A DNA stretch of 64,000 bases from Atopsyche davidsoni (lineage: Eukaryota > Arthropoda > Insecta > Trichoptera > Hydrobiosidae): positions 7,629,501 through 7,693,500 of the forward strand of contig JAILWY010000004.1 of NCBI GenBank assembly GCA_022113835.1, read 5' to 3'. The notes beneath the pieces are model-generated. The model had not been told where the DNA came from, made no database searches, and saw only the letters and a list, made by a program, of their open reading frames with translations. Below are positions 1 through 10,703 of the stretch, piece by piece; the stretch's first letter is position 1; every line of letters starts with the position of its first letter. Both the position numbers and the translations under genes were made by a program.

Positions 1-1847
1 AAAGTAACGTCTTGCATGGTTTTACTGGCACTGCAAGATTGACACAATAATATATTTATTTAATGATGTTAATTGTTTTGAAGTCATAGTTTCAATATTG
101 AGAAATATAAAGAGTATTTGTTAGAATGGAAATAAATAAAATGTACTAAACACCTAGTTTTATATCAAAATATTAGAAAAACGAAATAGCATAAATGTTA
201 AAATAAATAAAAACTAAAGTAAAGACTGAAATTTTAATATTTGTTAGCTGGCCTAGAAGCAGAGGAAATACTATGTATAATTAAATAGATCGGAGAAAAT
301 ATATATTATATGAACATAGCTCAAGGCAGCATGTTCGAGTCACTAAGTGAACTTCTTGCATCGTATTTAATCATTATATATATATATTAATTTTTAAAAA
401 ATAAAAGAAAACTTGGCTACCGATTTATTTCCCATAATATTTTAAGGCATGCAAGGAATGGATTAAGTTTAAGCACAAATTCTAGATTAGCTTGCTTTTA
501 GCAAATATTCACAATGCGATATTTTACCATTTACCCTGCATATCGATCAATACCCAGCACAAACGAGTCATTATCAATTCCAAACTGCGTCGTCCTCACA
601 TATCCTTCATATAATATTCAAAACAGCCATTCACAACCAGCCTGTTATCAGATACAATAATATCAACATTTTTAGATGAAATCCTCGATAAAAATTTATA
701 TTAAGAGATGTTGAGAATAGTTATTTTTATTAAATTAATTTTTTATTAGAAAAATTATTTGACTTTAATAAATTACTATAAAAATCTTTAATAACCTACT
801 CATATATTCGAATTTATAATTCTTGAAAAGTAGCTAGATTAAATCGAATTTATTTTTTATAAAACGTGTCTACAAATGAGTTTTATAAATTCATATTAAT
901 TTATAAAAAACATTATTATTACACATTAAATTGACAACGGTCACAATATAATCTGAAAAGTTTTTTATATATTTTTAACAGTATATTTTGAAGAAAAAAG
1001 AGGATATATTATACATGTTAACAATCACGTAGTCTTGTGGTATATGACTTTTATTCCTTTCTATTTCAGAATATCAAAGACGCAAGATATAATGCAAAAC
1101 AAACTATATTATTCTTTAAACTTCTTTTTACTTATATACTTTTACGAATAAATTTTCCAAGGATTAAAATTGCCAAAAAAGAACAAAGTTAAAAAAAAAC
1201 TGAAAAAACCAATGACTAAATATGTATTTATATTGCAATCAATTTCGGTCGAACAAAATCACCGTTTATATTTTAAACTTCCTCGGTGTAAGATGAAACA
1301 CTTTTAAATGGATCAAAATATATCATGAAAATCGTTTGCTGAAATTCTAATAAACTCACATGCAAGAGAATATTATCGAGATATGGCTACGTTGTAATGC
1401 ACCAGATTTAATAACAAAACATTTTTACCCAATGATATTTATAAAATTTTCATCCACGGAGCTACTTTGGATCAACTGATTAATGATTCCAGTCACCTTA
1501 CACACTCTAAGCACCGAATTAAATAAATGTCAGTCCTCACGCGAAGCTACCAGTCAGTAATCTGTTTGCAACAGGGTAGGTCCATAGCTGTGCTATCGTT
1601 ACTTAAAAAAGCATATGGTGTTTTTAAGGCATTCAAGGACATTTTTTAGACAACCAGTGGTACTGAATTAGTATATCTAGCAGCATCGCGCGAGAAACAA
1701 GTTAAGCTTTTATACGAATCACTAACCAGTTTAACTTGTAAGCAGCTTTGTGGGTAAAAACCTATAGATTCCAATACTAAACTATGGTTGACTACACTTA
1801 GATATTGCTGGTGGTCTTCTCCTCAGCTTCCAGTTCGGCGTGTGGCT
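1..1847. other. AT-rich DNA downstream of the SPATA20-like gene
   Basis: No coding segment was seen on either strand. The right part should contain the SPATA20 3' untranslated region. The rest is AT-rich with short poly-A/T and (AT)n runs (for example near 375-390) and no recognisable repeat element. Confidence 0.6.
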
Positions 1848-1969
1848 CTAAGACTTCTCATCCAGCAGCTCCTCGAGCTTGGAGACTTCGGTGACGGGCA
1901 GAGAGCAGGCGTAGTGGCGGCAGACGTAGGCGGCGGGTGCATCGCCCAGCGGCCTGATGCGGGAGAGAA
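1848..1969 (-). CDS. SPATA20: SPATA20-like protein, last coding exon with stop
   Basis: The exon follows a good pyrimidine tract and acceptor (CTTTCCTTCCCCGCAG). After the split Leu codon it reads LSRIRPLGDAPAAYVC, then RHYACSLPVTEV, then SKLEELLDEKS and a TAG stop. The family ends in the same way, with an LSTLRRL-like helix, an AYVCENQACSLP-like cysteine strand and a short helix, so this is the natural C-terminus. Both cysteines of the C-x(4)-C pair (VCRHYAC) are kept. The length, 122 bases, is exactly two bases plus 40 codons including the stop, which fits the phase left by the penultimate exon. The 3' untranslated region must lie below 1848; no strong AATAAA was identified close by, though an ATTAAA (minus strand) occurs near 1407-1412. 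Confidence 0.93.
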
Positions 1970-2187
1970 CTGCGGGGAAGGAAAGCACCTTTTTACATCA
2001 CAACGATCGCCAATTTATTAGAAGCATTAATCATTCCAAACTATTACTTACTAAACACACAATTAATAAAAAAATTCAAAAAAATATTTAAAAGTATAAG
2101 TAACCCTGGTCTAGTGATTTCCTTATAATATTTTATTCAAAGATTTTTTTCACATTCAAGCAGGCTCGAAGCTGTTTTTTTTTTTTA

Positions 2188-2236
2188 ATAAAATATTAAA
2201 ATGGAATTCCACTAAATACTTTCTGTCAAAATACGT
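2188..2236 (+). repeat. Dispersed GGAATTCCAC module, copy 1
   Basis: The stretch around ATGGAATTCCACTAAATAC followed by TTTCTGTC matches copies at 10661-10703, 37336-37385 (opposite orientation) and, more weakly, 22836-22882. Here it follows a poly-T run and lacks the CACTCAAGTATTTTATT segment that precedes it in the 10.6-kb and 37.3-kb copies. It looks like a truncated transposon end. Confidence 0.6.
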
Positions 2237-4854
2237 ATTGATTACACATTTACGATTTATTACAGATACGAAAGATTTTTTGGTGTAAGTGCTCCTATCT
2301 TTCGGGGGGCTTCTTCAATCTAGAAAGACGAAAGGGGTCTCATAGCCACTCGGCCATTTGGAGTATTACAAATCAAACTAGTCAGTAGGGGACAAAATTC
2401 AAAAATAATAAAATATTAACCACCGCAAACGTTGCTATATACCTCTTAGCAACACCTTTCTTCTCGTTTGTCAAAAGGGAGTTATCGCAAGGTGTCGAGG
2501 CGGGGGGGCTGGAGAGGTTATACGACGAACACTTTTGCTACAAATTATTATTCCCCAGATTAGTAAAGGTGGTTGCCGGTTATAGCAAGTATAATATTAC
2601 TACGAATATGCCCGCAAATTATTTAGAGGGCCCAAAATAAACAGACCTATTTTGTAATGGCTGTCTGCTCGGAGCAGGGCCTCCTAGACTTTACGAGCAG
2701 AGGCCCGAAACTACTCGCGCCGGGTCGAACAACCCTCTTTAAACACATGGAAGGCACTGGCTAAACTCAAGTGTGAGGAATAACTAATTTAGTTTTTAAC
2801 CTCAAAATTATATTTTAAATAATTTACACCGTCCATGTCAAAATGCATTGTGTCAGTCATTGAAATTATTTTTGAAAAATACGCAAAGGACGTAAAAGGC
2901 ATCAAGTGAAATATTTGTCCGAGTTCAATTTTTCATTTCTATGTCGTTTGAGAGTATATAGAACATTAATGATGAAATCACATCATTCGGACAAACATGT
3001 GAGGAAATAGTGATTAAACAAACATTATATAAATCTAAGACACGAGATACTTTACTCATATATTAAAAAAGAAAAATATTTATACCAAAACTTCATTAAA
3101 AAACATTGGTGTAACAACGTAAGATAAAACATTTCAAGCTGTATTGGCACTAAGTAAAGGTGTTATATCCATTTGAATATTTGATATAATCAAGTTTATT
3201 ACCAACTGATAAAAATGATCATCAGAATATACTACCTGTGTCCGGCCACCATCGCGATAGTTTAGCGACACAAAAGTTCAAGAATCCCCTCACCTGGCAT
3301 GAGCATTGTAATTGTTTGTTTAATCTAACGAAAACACGATGCTAATCCCAGAACGGACATGAATAAGTGAGCAACCATCGCGTTACAACTTCAAGACCTA
3401 ACTCATGGTACAAATGGTGCTGAAAGCTGTGGGTACAGGGGACCTATCTTGTGAGATGTAGAAAAACTGGACGGCCTGATGGCTTAGCTGTTGAAACTAT
3501 CAAACACAAAGACTTGATTCTGATATTTTGAGTTTAATCGAAACCCTTAAGTTTATTCTTATTGTAGAGGGTAATAAGATCAAATCTTGATAGTTTAAGA
3601 AAAAACTTTTAATAATAATATCAATTGATGAAATTCACACAATTTAGAGATTTTTCTAATGACTACTTATATCTGGATTAAAAATACACGTCACTAAAGA
3701 TCCAGCAGTGGATCAAGAACAGCAGGTAACGTCGGCGAGATGTAGTAACGCTGTTATATTTGGAATGGTGTTGCGGCAAGTTGGGGGCTCACAGTTTACC
3801 AACGAAGTCGTCCCCGGAGTGTCATATCGTGTAATCTAAAATAGCCCGAGTAATCCATTAGACCACAATTCAATGAATTCGGCTGCTACCTATTAATCGA
3901 TCGATTGTTAATAACCTGGGCAGCGGCGACCAACCGCAGGTTCCTTATCAACAATTATGTTTTTTGTTTAATCGACCTCAATGTGTTTAAAGTCTCCGAA
4001 CAAAAATGTGAACTCACGTTTTATATAAACAATAAAAGCCAAAAGTACTTGTTGCTATCGTAATGGTCAGTTCTACATGCTGTTTGACAATTCATCTTTG
4101 ATGTTTGAATGTCGAGTATTGCAAATGAAACATACACGCTTTCTATACATTTATAAAAACTTTCATATTGGTCGTTTAATGATTCAGTTTATCATTAATT
4201 AACAACTTGTTTGATTAATAGATAGTTAATTGCCAAAAATAAACAAACGTACATATTATATATTAATGTCCTCATACCACATATTAAATCAGCTGTACTG
4301 TAGTTACCGTAAGTATCCACTGATGTAGGTCCCTTTGACAAGTGGAGCATCTCCATCTCAACAGAACAGAAGCCCAATATCAGAACATAGCAGCGGTCGC
4401 TAATACGAATACCACGTTGATAAATAAAGCATATATTATACCAATACATCAAGTCATATCATCCCAAAATAGGCATTAAATTAAACGGATGGAATTCCCT
4501 TGCCAAATACGTACTTCAGAGAACGAACTGCTCCGACCTCTCGGCCAGCGAGCTTGCCAATATTTGCTATTTATCGTTGTTATTGCGTAACTCTCTTAGG
4601 TTACATTTAAAAAAAACTATATTGAAGTTTTGGTAATGTTTTTTATTTTTATTATCATTAGCAATTGAAATTTCAAGTATTATTCGTCCGGCATTTCAAC
4701 ATTGAATACGAATGCTGTATTTTAGGAATTCCACGAGAAACGTGAAAAATATTCACTCCGATCGAAACACCGCAATAAAGATATAGGCTAAAATAAAAAA
4801 AATCAGCAAATACATTTAAAATAACATTTTCCAAACTATTTTTTTTATTTGTTC

Positions 4855-4935
4855 TAGCACGGGGACTGAAACGTCGGAGGGATCAAATCCCAAGCAGCGC
4901 AAAGCCAAAAAGAATCGAAACAATAATACATCTGG
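4855..4935 (+). repeat. Dispersed repeat with GAAACGTCGGAG motif, copy 1
   Basis: The string GGGACTGAAACGTCGGAG and the next ~60 bases resemble the locus at 51941-52030 (GGGAACTGAAACGTCGGAG, then AAGCAGC and later GCAAATG), with gaps. This copy lacks the CTGAAGA core seen upstream in the other. The palindrome ACGT inside GAAACGTC is what remains of a possible hammerhead-type motif. Confidence 0.45.
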
Positions 4936-4997
4936 CAAATGAATTAAAACAACGTCTAATGTTAAATGTCAATTTCCCGGAATAAAATCTTGCGCAG

Positions 4998-5103
4998 TCC
5001 TTCCGACTGCAGGTCGGGTTTCCTCTATTGTGACCAGTATCCAGTCTCCGAAGACGGTGAAAGGCTGAACGTCCTACCGGTGCAGACAAACTCCTCGACC
5101 CAG
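4998..5103 (+). CDS. Candidate exon of an unidentified gene
   Basis: An open segment reads SDCRSGFLYCDQYP, then VSEDGERLNVLP, then VQTNSSTQ, and ends at a consensus donor CAG/GTAAGT (5101-5108). Possible acceptors are GCGCAG at 4992-4997 or the better pyrimidine-flanked GACTGCAG ending at 5012. Only this frame is open through the segment. It ends in phase 0 and could join the candidate terminal exon at 7622. No family was recognised. It lies on the strand opposite SPATA20, inside its last intron. A chance ORF beside a chance donor remains quite possible. Confidence 0.25.
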
Positions 5104-6751
5104 GTAAGTACCCCATTAGAACGGCTCGTGTCATTGGAGTGCTTCAGAGAAAAAAAAACACATGACTGAATATAATAAATTACAGCTCCGCTGAACAAAT
5201 TTGTTTTGATAGGCCAAATATACTTGAATTTATTTTATTTTCAATGTCAATTCTAGGGTGTTTTATTTGATCCATTTTTAGATTTCCACACCTTTATACG
5301 AGTATATATGTTTAGTATTATTTTTCCCAAAGACATAATCCACACGTTCGAGAAGAATATGATTTAGAATATTACGGTAATTCGTTGAAAATTTTAAAGT
5401 CAAAAGGTGTGTCATCGTGAATAATCAAGGAAATAATTGATTGGATATTTACTGTAAACTTTATTGAATTGCAATTTAGAAAACAGTTCTACGCTATGGG
5501 GTCATTTGTGTTGGCAAATAGCTAATTGCGGCATATAAATTTATAGCTTGCGGATACCGAGTAATAAAAAATATTAAAAGCACTGAAAATAAATTTGAAT
5601 TGAGGTAATACTTACGAGGTATGTGAAAAAATATTCCCTCATACTTGGACGATTAATTTGATTACTTAAGAAACCACAGTAGCTAAAAAAATGATTGGCT
5701 CATGTGGTGTAACGAGTTCGTAACGTCGATTTTTCTAAATGTTGAAAAAAACGTTGGTTTCGATGGAAAGTTGTTAAAATATTAAAATTAAACTAATAAC
5801 AATATGTTTATCAGATTCATTATATTTGAAGTCCCCAGTTATACAATACATATCGACATCACTGGACACTGTTTGACAGTCACAACAACTAATCAATAAT
5901 TAAACACGAGGATGATATGAGTTGCTAAGCGGGTAATAGTAGTAAACAAACAGAATGAAATATTTTTAATTTTATAAAAATATTATCATCACTACGCATA
6001 TTATCTTTATGACAGTCGTTTATGAACATTAACAAGAAAATATCAAACACAATCAAAGAAAAGTTTTAAATGGTTAGAGGTTAAATAAAACTTCGGTGTA
6101 GTTGATAATATAAGAGACACAAAGGCCGCAATATTTATCCTCCGTCCACAACAAATTACGCGTGCCTTGGGAACTTTCATAAAAGAAAAACTTGGCACGA
6201 CTGCCTTAGAGGGTAGTGAGGCAGTACTCAGGTGGGGAGGTCGTGCGGAGGGTTTATGTGATGGGGAAAACATAGGGGATGGACGCATCGCTGTAACCGC
6301 CAGGCTTGGGGAAACATGGAAACAAATTTATTTTATTTTTCATACGCACGGTTGAAATTTTACGGTAAATCCTAGATAGTATTTTTTTTTTATTTAAAAT
6401 ATATTTGGAACTATCGACTTATTTAATAAAATTAACGGGTGTATAAAAAATATATAAACAGCGTTCATCAATTTGACATCGAAAGCTTTTATGAATGATA
6501 TCAACTAAAAAAAATGCAATGCCTTTTAGTGAAAAATGCTATTTATGAAGCTAAAATGTGATATATTATTGATTTTTGTGAAGACCGTCTCACAGGAATG
6601 TGAGAAAAATGTGATATTTAAAGTATATTATAATTTTACACTATGCCTGAAAATTTTATTATAAAACTAGCGTAATAAGCTATAGGGCTTGGCTTCAATT
6701 TATATTCAATAGTTAAGAAAAATAAATAATCATGTAAATTATAAAAAATAA

Positions 6752-6803
6752 ACACAAGTTAATACTTGTGTGTTAATAACAGTGTTTTTAATAAAACACT
6801 GTT
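6752..6803. repeat. Two adjacent perfect hairpins, both with TAAT loops
   Basis: Hairpin 1 pairs 6752-6759 with 6764-6771 (8 bp). Hairpin 2 pairs 6778-6788 with 6793-6803 (11 bp). Both have the four-base loop TAAT and they lie six bases apart. A similar pair with TTAT loops is at 41927-42011. Confidence 0.75.
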
Positions 6804-7621
6804 TATTCTGCACGTTACAAGTTGCTATGACTCGATATATATTAAAATATCGACAGTTTAACCACGCGTTTCGCTGCCGGTGCAAAGTTTCCCGGACAGC
6901 TACCCTTATTGTGTTAACGGCCTGCCCACCGCCAGGGGATGGTATTATATTTGTAAACTATCGACAGCGGAGTTAAAGGCTTCTCACCGGAGAATTTTAA
7001 AGCCCAAAAACTCGGGTGTGACGTGCCGGCCGGCCCACAACCTACAAAATAATTTTAGGGAAATTGAAACAATAAAGCTTAAATAAACGGAGGAATATGT
7101 GCAGACCACAGATAATATTACAAAAGTTGGTCAAAAAATATAACGTATTTGAAACAAAGGTATTTCTTTTAAAATACGCGATTGTGATTAATATTAAAAT
7201 GAGATTATTTAAAATACAGCCATTGATTACTTTATGCGTTTATGCCGTATCGAAGCGATGTTTTTTTATATAACCAATCTAACATAATCCAATATTATAT
7301 CGTTGATTATTCGATATCGAATTTCATTTTAACAGTATGTTGAAATATACTAATTGAATCTGTGAAAAAGTGTATTTTTACACCAATAATTTTTATTTCT
7401 TGTTTCGAATTCGCTATATAAAATATAATACTAAGTTCGTATAGAACGCCAGGTACAAAAGTAGCAACAAATAGTAGGCTTGGTATTTTTTCTCATTCCT
7501 TGGCATGACCAGTTTCATCTTCATAATTTAATGATACTGTAAAGTGTATGATATATATTTATATATTGATATTTCTATAAATAATTATATTTACACGTCC
7601 TTTCAATACAACTATCAACAG

Positions 7622-7684
7622 GTTTGTATGCGTCGGACTGCCCGCGCGAACATCCAGCTCAAAGAGATTCCGAGTGAACTGTGA
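7622..7684 (+). CDS. Candidate terminal exon of an unidentified gene
   Basis: After a plausible acceptor (pyrimidine-containing, ending CAACAG at 7621) the phase-0 frame reads VCMRRTARANIQLKEIPSEL and a TGA stop. It would follow the candidate exon ending at 5103, giving a short basic C-terminus after NSSTQ. A second frame stays open past the stop to a weak GTAAAT donor near 7722, so the assignment is uncertain. No family was recognised. Confidence 0.2.
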   Translation, partial: VCMRRTARANIQLKEIPSEL

Positions 7685-9412
7685 CGTCGGCCATCAGACC
7701 TCTGTCACGCAAGATCCCGGGGTAAATTTGCATTGGAACAATATAAGGGTGGAGCACAACAGAAATAGGGTCAGGTCACCTTTAAGGGAGAATTACATAA
7801 GTGTAGACAAGTTATATATATTTATTTTGTTTCCTTGCAAAGCAATTGTCTTGCTTTATTTGAGCAAGAAAGTTAGCTTTAACAATGGGCAAACGATTAA
7901 AGAGAGTAAACTTTGGATTATCTAGCTAACAGTTTCGTTGCTTATTAAAGAGACTTAATAATTTCAATTGGTAATTAAGATAATTAATTATTTTCTCAGT
8001 AAGCCAAACAGATAGAAGTTATTGTTAATTACACCAAGAAATACGATAATGAGGACAAATGTGCGAATTTACAATTACGAATATTTCCCTAAATATAACA
8101 TTTGCCAAACGTGTTACAACACACATGTATTACAAAAGAAAAAAAATTCTAAGTGATTAGACAAAAAATTACACCCTCAAACTTTAAATTTATAATCTTT
8201 CAATGAATTTTATTTTTATATTTTGGATCGAGATTAATTCTACATGAAGCTACGATATTTAGGTTCAAACTAATAACAAAGCCGTTTAACAAAATTTGGA
8301 AATTAAATGCACACGTTTGCACATGGATGCTTAATTATCGCCACAGATTTATTTATACAACGCACGTCTAATCTAAAGATTTCAATTATTAACTCACTCG
8401 CTAGGGCTAATTACTACGTATTTGTAATTTCACGAGGTTTTTCGTCGTCATCTGGTGGCTGAGACGTGACTACGTGACATGAACCAAAGCGATGCTTAGT
8501 TTGCAACACCAAGTGTCTCGTGATATACTCGTGGACGCGAAATCAATTTACAAGTACGTGACGCGCATCTGGTTTTTCAATACTTAATGAGTATTTTGAA
8601 ATTTTGTCACAAAGTGTACGACCTCCAGACTAATATAGAATTTTAAAAAAATTAAATCACTAACTCATTAAAGAAATGATCCGTGCAGTCCTTAAAAAAT
8701 GGTATAAAGTCACATTTTAACGATTTAAAAACGGACACATTTATTTTAAAAACAATTCATTTGCAAAACTGCGTTACCTTTTTCTTTTTTTTTTTTTTTT
8801 TAAATAGGCGTTTTACTTTATTTTCATACATCGATAATAGATTACTTTAAACAGGTTTTGTTTTATAACCAAGATTTAAAAAATGTATCGGTTATTTCGT
8901 ATTATACTTTTTCAAGTATAAAAGTAAAGTAAAACTCTTAAGTCTATCATCAAAAACGGTTTCCACAGGTTTCCAGCAGATATCCTCAGTTGTTATATTA
9001 AATTGGTCACATTTTCGACCATATAAAAAAATTTGAATAAAGTTCTCAAGATAAATAAATTATAAACTAGTACATGGCAAGGTAAAAAAAAACGCAAGCA
9101 ATGTCTGGACAGATATTTTAGTACTGAAAGATAAGAAACATATTAGTGAGAAGCATACTCGTACACTTACACATCCACGACACGCTTCTTCAATGCTAAA
9201 TACTCAAAATTTAAACATTAAACATGATCAGCCAAACGGCTGAGATATTACATGCATTTTTGTTTGTAAGCACTTTTCATCTATAAGGTATGAAGAAGCC
9301 GTCGTGTCTGTTGTAATGCAAATCAAGGCATCTAGCTACTGCTCTAGTCTACCACAGAGCCCCCTAGGAGCGCACAGCACACAGATAGCCTACGGAAGGA
9401 AGGGAAACTCAC

Positions 9413-9563
9413 GGATCTCTGACACACCTGTGTTGCCGTTGGCCGGCCCTCCACTGCGGCCAGGCTCGGCCACGGCCACGATGCGGCCAGGCAGAAGACG
9501 CGCGTTCACCACGCGCAGCAGTGCCAGCGTGCGAGGGTCGTCGCGCCCGCCAGCGATGAACAC
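9413..9563 (-). CDS. SPATA20: SPATA20-like protein, penultimate coding exon
   Basis: Fifty codons plus one base read VFIAGGRDDPRTLALL, then RVVNARLLPGRIVAVAEPG, and end GVSEI. The family has a matching segment at this point (an IVICGD-like strand, then an ALL helix, then PNKVLILADGD). The exon opens in phase 0 directly after a GTCGCAG acceptor and ends before a consensus GTGAGT donor, leaving one base (C) that completes a Leu codon with the first two bases of the last exon. An 8-bp tandem repeat starts nine bases upstream of the acceptor AG, where a pyrimidine tract would normally be. A Gly/Ser/Asn-rich insert (GRSGGPANGNTG) replaces the loop that varies in the family. Base composition is strongly GC-biased compared with the flanking introns. 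Confidence 0.92.
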
Positions 9564-9573
9564 CTGCGACAAG

Positions 9574-9618
9574 CACCATTACACCATTACACCATTACAC
9601 CATTACACCATTACACCA
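9574..9618. repeat. 8-bp tandem repeat (CACCATTA), about 5.5 copies
   Basis: Five perfect units and a partial sixth lie on the intron side of the acceptor of the SPATA20 penultimate exon, starting nine bases from the AG. Read on the gene strand the unit is TAATGGTG. Confidence 0.95.
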
Positions 9619-9760
9619 AGACAACAACCACAGTGCAAAACCCTCTACACAACTGACAACCGATCGACAAACCGCAACAATAAATCGCTACTAGTCGTTT
9701 TACGATCTGTTGCCGCGCGTGTAGAGGGCTTAACATTTGCATTGAAAAAATCAGATAAAA

Positions 9761-10177
9761 TCTACTATAATAATATCCATTGTGTGTGTGTGTGTATGTT
9801 TCATTTTTTGGTTTTCTATAGAATATCTTAAAAGATGCAACGCTGATTTTTTGCATGTAAGTTTGGTAAATTTTTCCGCAGCTATGTGCCGAATTACAAG
9901 ACGATAGGATAATATTTTTATTCATAAACTAATTTAATAAAACTGTAAAATGTGCTTTAGCGAGTTATAGGATTTTATTGTTCACCGCGAGAATTTCAAA
10001 TTTAGAACTTTTACAAAAAAACAAATTTTGATGCTTAGAAATTTTTTAGTTTATGTCAGCTTGACACAAGTACCAATTTTATTTTTTTATCGAAATTGTG
10101 TTAGAAATTATTAATCACAGTATTAATAACTCAAAATGCCTCCGAAAACGTCATTCTGTGACGGGCAACATTTCTAG
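9761..10177 (+). mobile_element. Non-autonomous Helitron, microsatellite-associated, copy 1
   Basis: The element begins TCTACTATAATAATATCC after an A, is followed by a (TG)n tract, and ends CTAG before a T, as expected for insertion between A and T. Ten bases before the end is a hairpin with stem CGTCA/TGACG (10149-10163). Internal sequence matches the copies at 27140-27627 and 32707-33375. It contains no coding sequence. It resembles the short microsatellite-bearing Helitrons known from Lepidoptera (Lep1 type). It lies in the second-last SPATA20 intron, about 200 bp from the exon. Confidence 0.82.
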
Positions 10178-10196
10178 TTAAGTAATATAATAATCG

Positions 10197-10660
10197 TATT
10201 TTTGAATAAAATACTTGAGTGATTTTCCACATTTTTATTTTTATTAGTGACCGGTTTCGCCAACCTTTCACGTTGGCATTATCAATATATAAAAATAAGC
10301 AATTAGGTAAACAATTGTTAGAGGGAGAGGTTGTTGGAAAGAGAGAGAATGATTGTCAGGTGGTAAGGGCTAATGTGATTTTAATGTACCTGACAAGTGG
10401 AGGATTCTATATAATTGCAAATTTTTGTGAACAAATGTTTTTATATGAATGGGGTAATTATCTAAAGTAGTGGCTTTAGGGTGTAGCAGCAGTTATCCTG
10501 AGTTGGGGTTTGTCCTGTAGTGTGTTTATCTGTAAAATATAAATATGTAAGTATATAAAATCTCACTCTGTTTGATAATGCCAACATGAAAGGTTGGCGA
10601 AACCGGTCACTAATAAAAATAAAAATGTGGAAAATCACTCAAGTATTTTATTCAAAAATA
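10197..10660. mobile_element. Foldback element with 88-bp inverted repeats
   Basis: The arms 10197-10284 and 10573-10660 are inverted copies with a single mismatch. TA occurs at both outer ends, so a TA target duplication is possible but the palindromic ends make this ambiguous. The 288-bp centre is AG-rich on the left and has no convincing protein. The inner part of each arm contains, in opposite orientation, GCCAAC-loop-GTTGGC followed by GAAACCGGTC, a hammerhead-like arrangement typical of Penelope-like element ends. The right arm continues into a module (10661-10703) that also follows the same arm sequence at 37.3 kb, so the real element boundary may be further right. Confidence 0.8.
10573..10612 (+). 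ncRNA. Degenerate hammerhead-like motif in right arm
   Basis: In order: TTGATAA (the conserved core is CTGANGA), a 6-bp stem GCCAAC/GTTGGC with loop ATGAAAG, then GAA, the palindrome ACCGGT and C at the expected cleavage position. The palindrome could form stem III in a dimer. Two core bases deviate and stem I is only about 2 bp, so an active ribozyme is unlikely. A mirror copy lies in the left arm (about 10245-10285, minus strand). Confidence 0.35.
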
Positions 10661-10703
10661 TTAAAATGGAATTCCACCAAGTACTCTCTGTCAAAAATAT
10701 TGA
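10661..10703 (+). repeat. Dispersed GGAATTCCAC module, copy 2
   Basis: Reads ATGGAATTCCACCAAGTAC then TCTCTGTC directly after the foldback right arm. The same arm-plus-module order occurs inverted at 37336-37412, so both belong to one ancestral element. Confidence 0.75.

Larger units (their letters stand above)
1970..9412 (-). other. SPATA20-like last intron (7.4 kb)
   Basis: The interval lies between a GTGAGT donor (minus strand, 9407-9412) and a CCCCGCAG acceptor (1970-1977), and the flanking exons join in phase. It is mostly AT-rich. It carries a short repeat module at 2188-2236, a repeat with a GAAACGTCGGAG motif near 4855-4935, a pair of perfect hairpins at 6752-6803 and a weak plus-strand exon pair. 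Slightly GC-richer patches near 2480-2740, 3240-3400, 3700-3830, 6170-6310 and 6860-7040 show no recognisable protein. Confidence 0.85.

Noticed and set aside
1788..2021. 77-codon plus-strand ORF
   Set aside because: It is the antisense shadow of the last SPATA20 exon; the minus-strand reading has splice signals, phase and family similarity.
9304..9831. 175-codon plus-strand ORF
   Set aside because: It runs through the antisense of a SPATA20 exon, the 8-bp tandem repeat and the Helitron end, so it is a composite of unrelated sequence.
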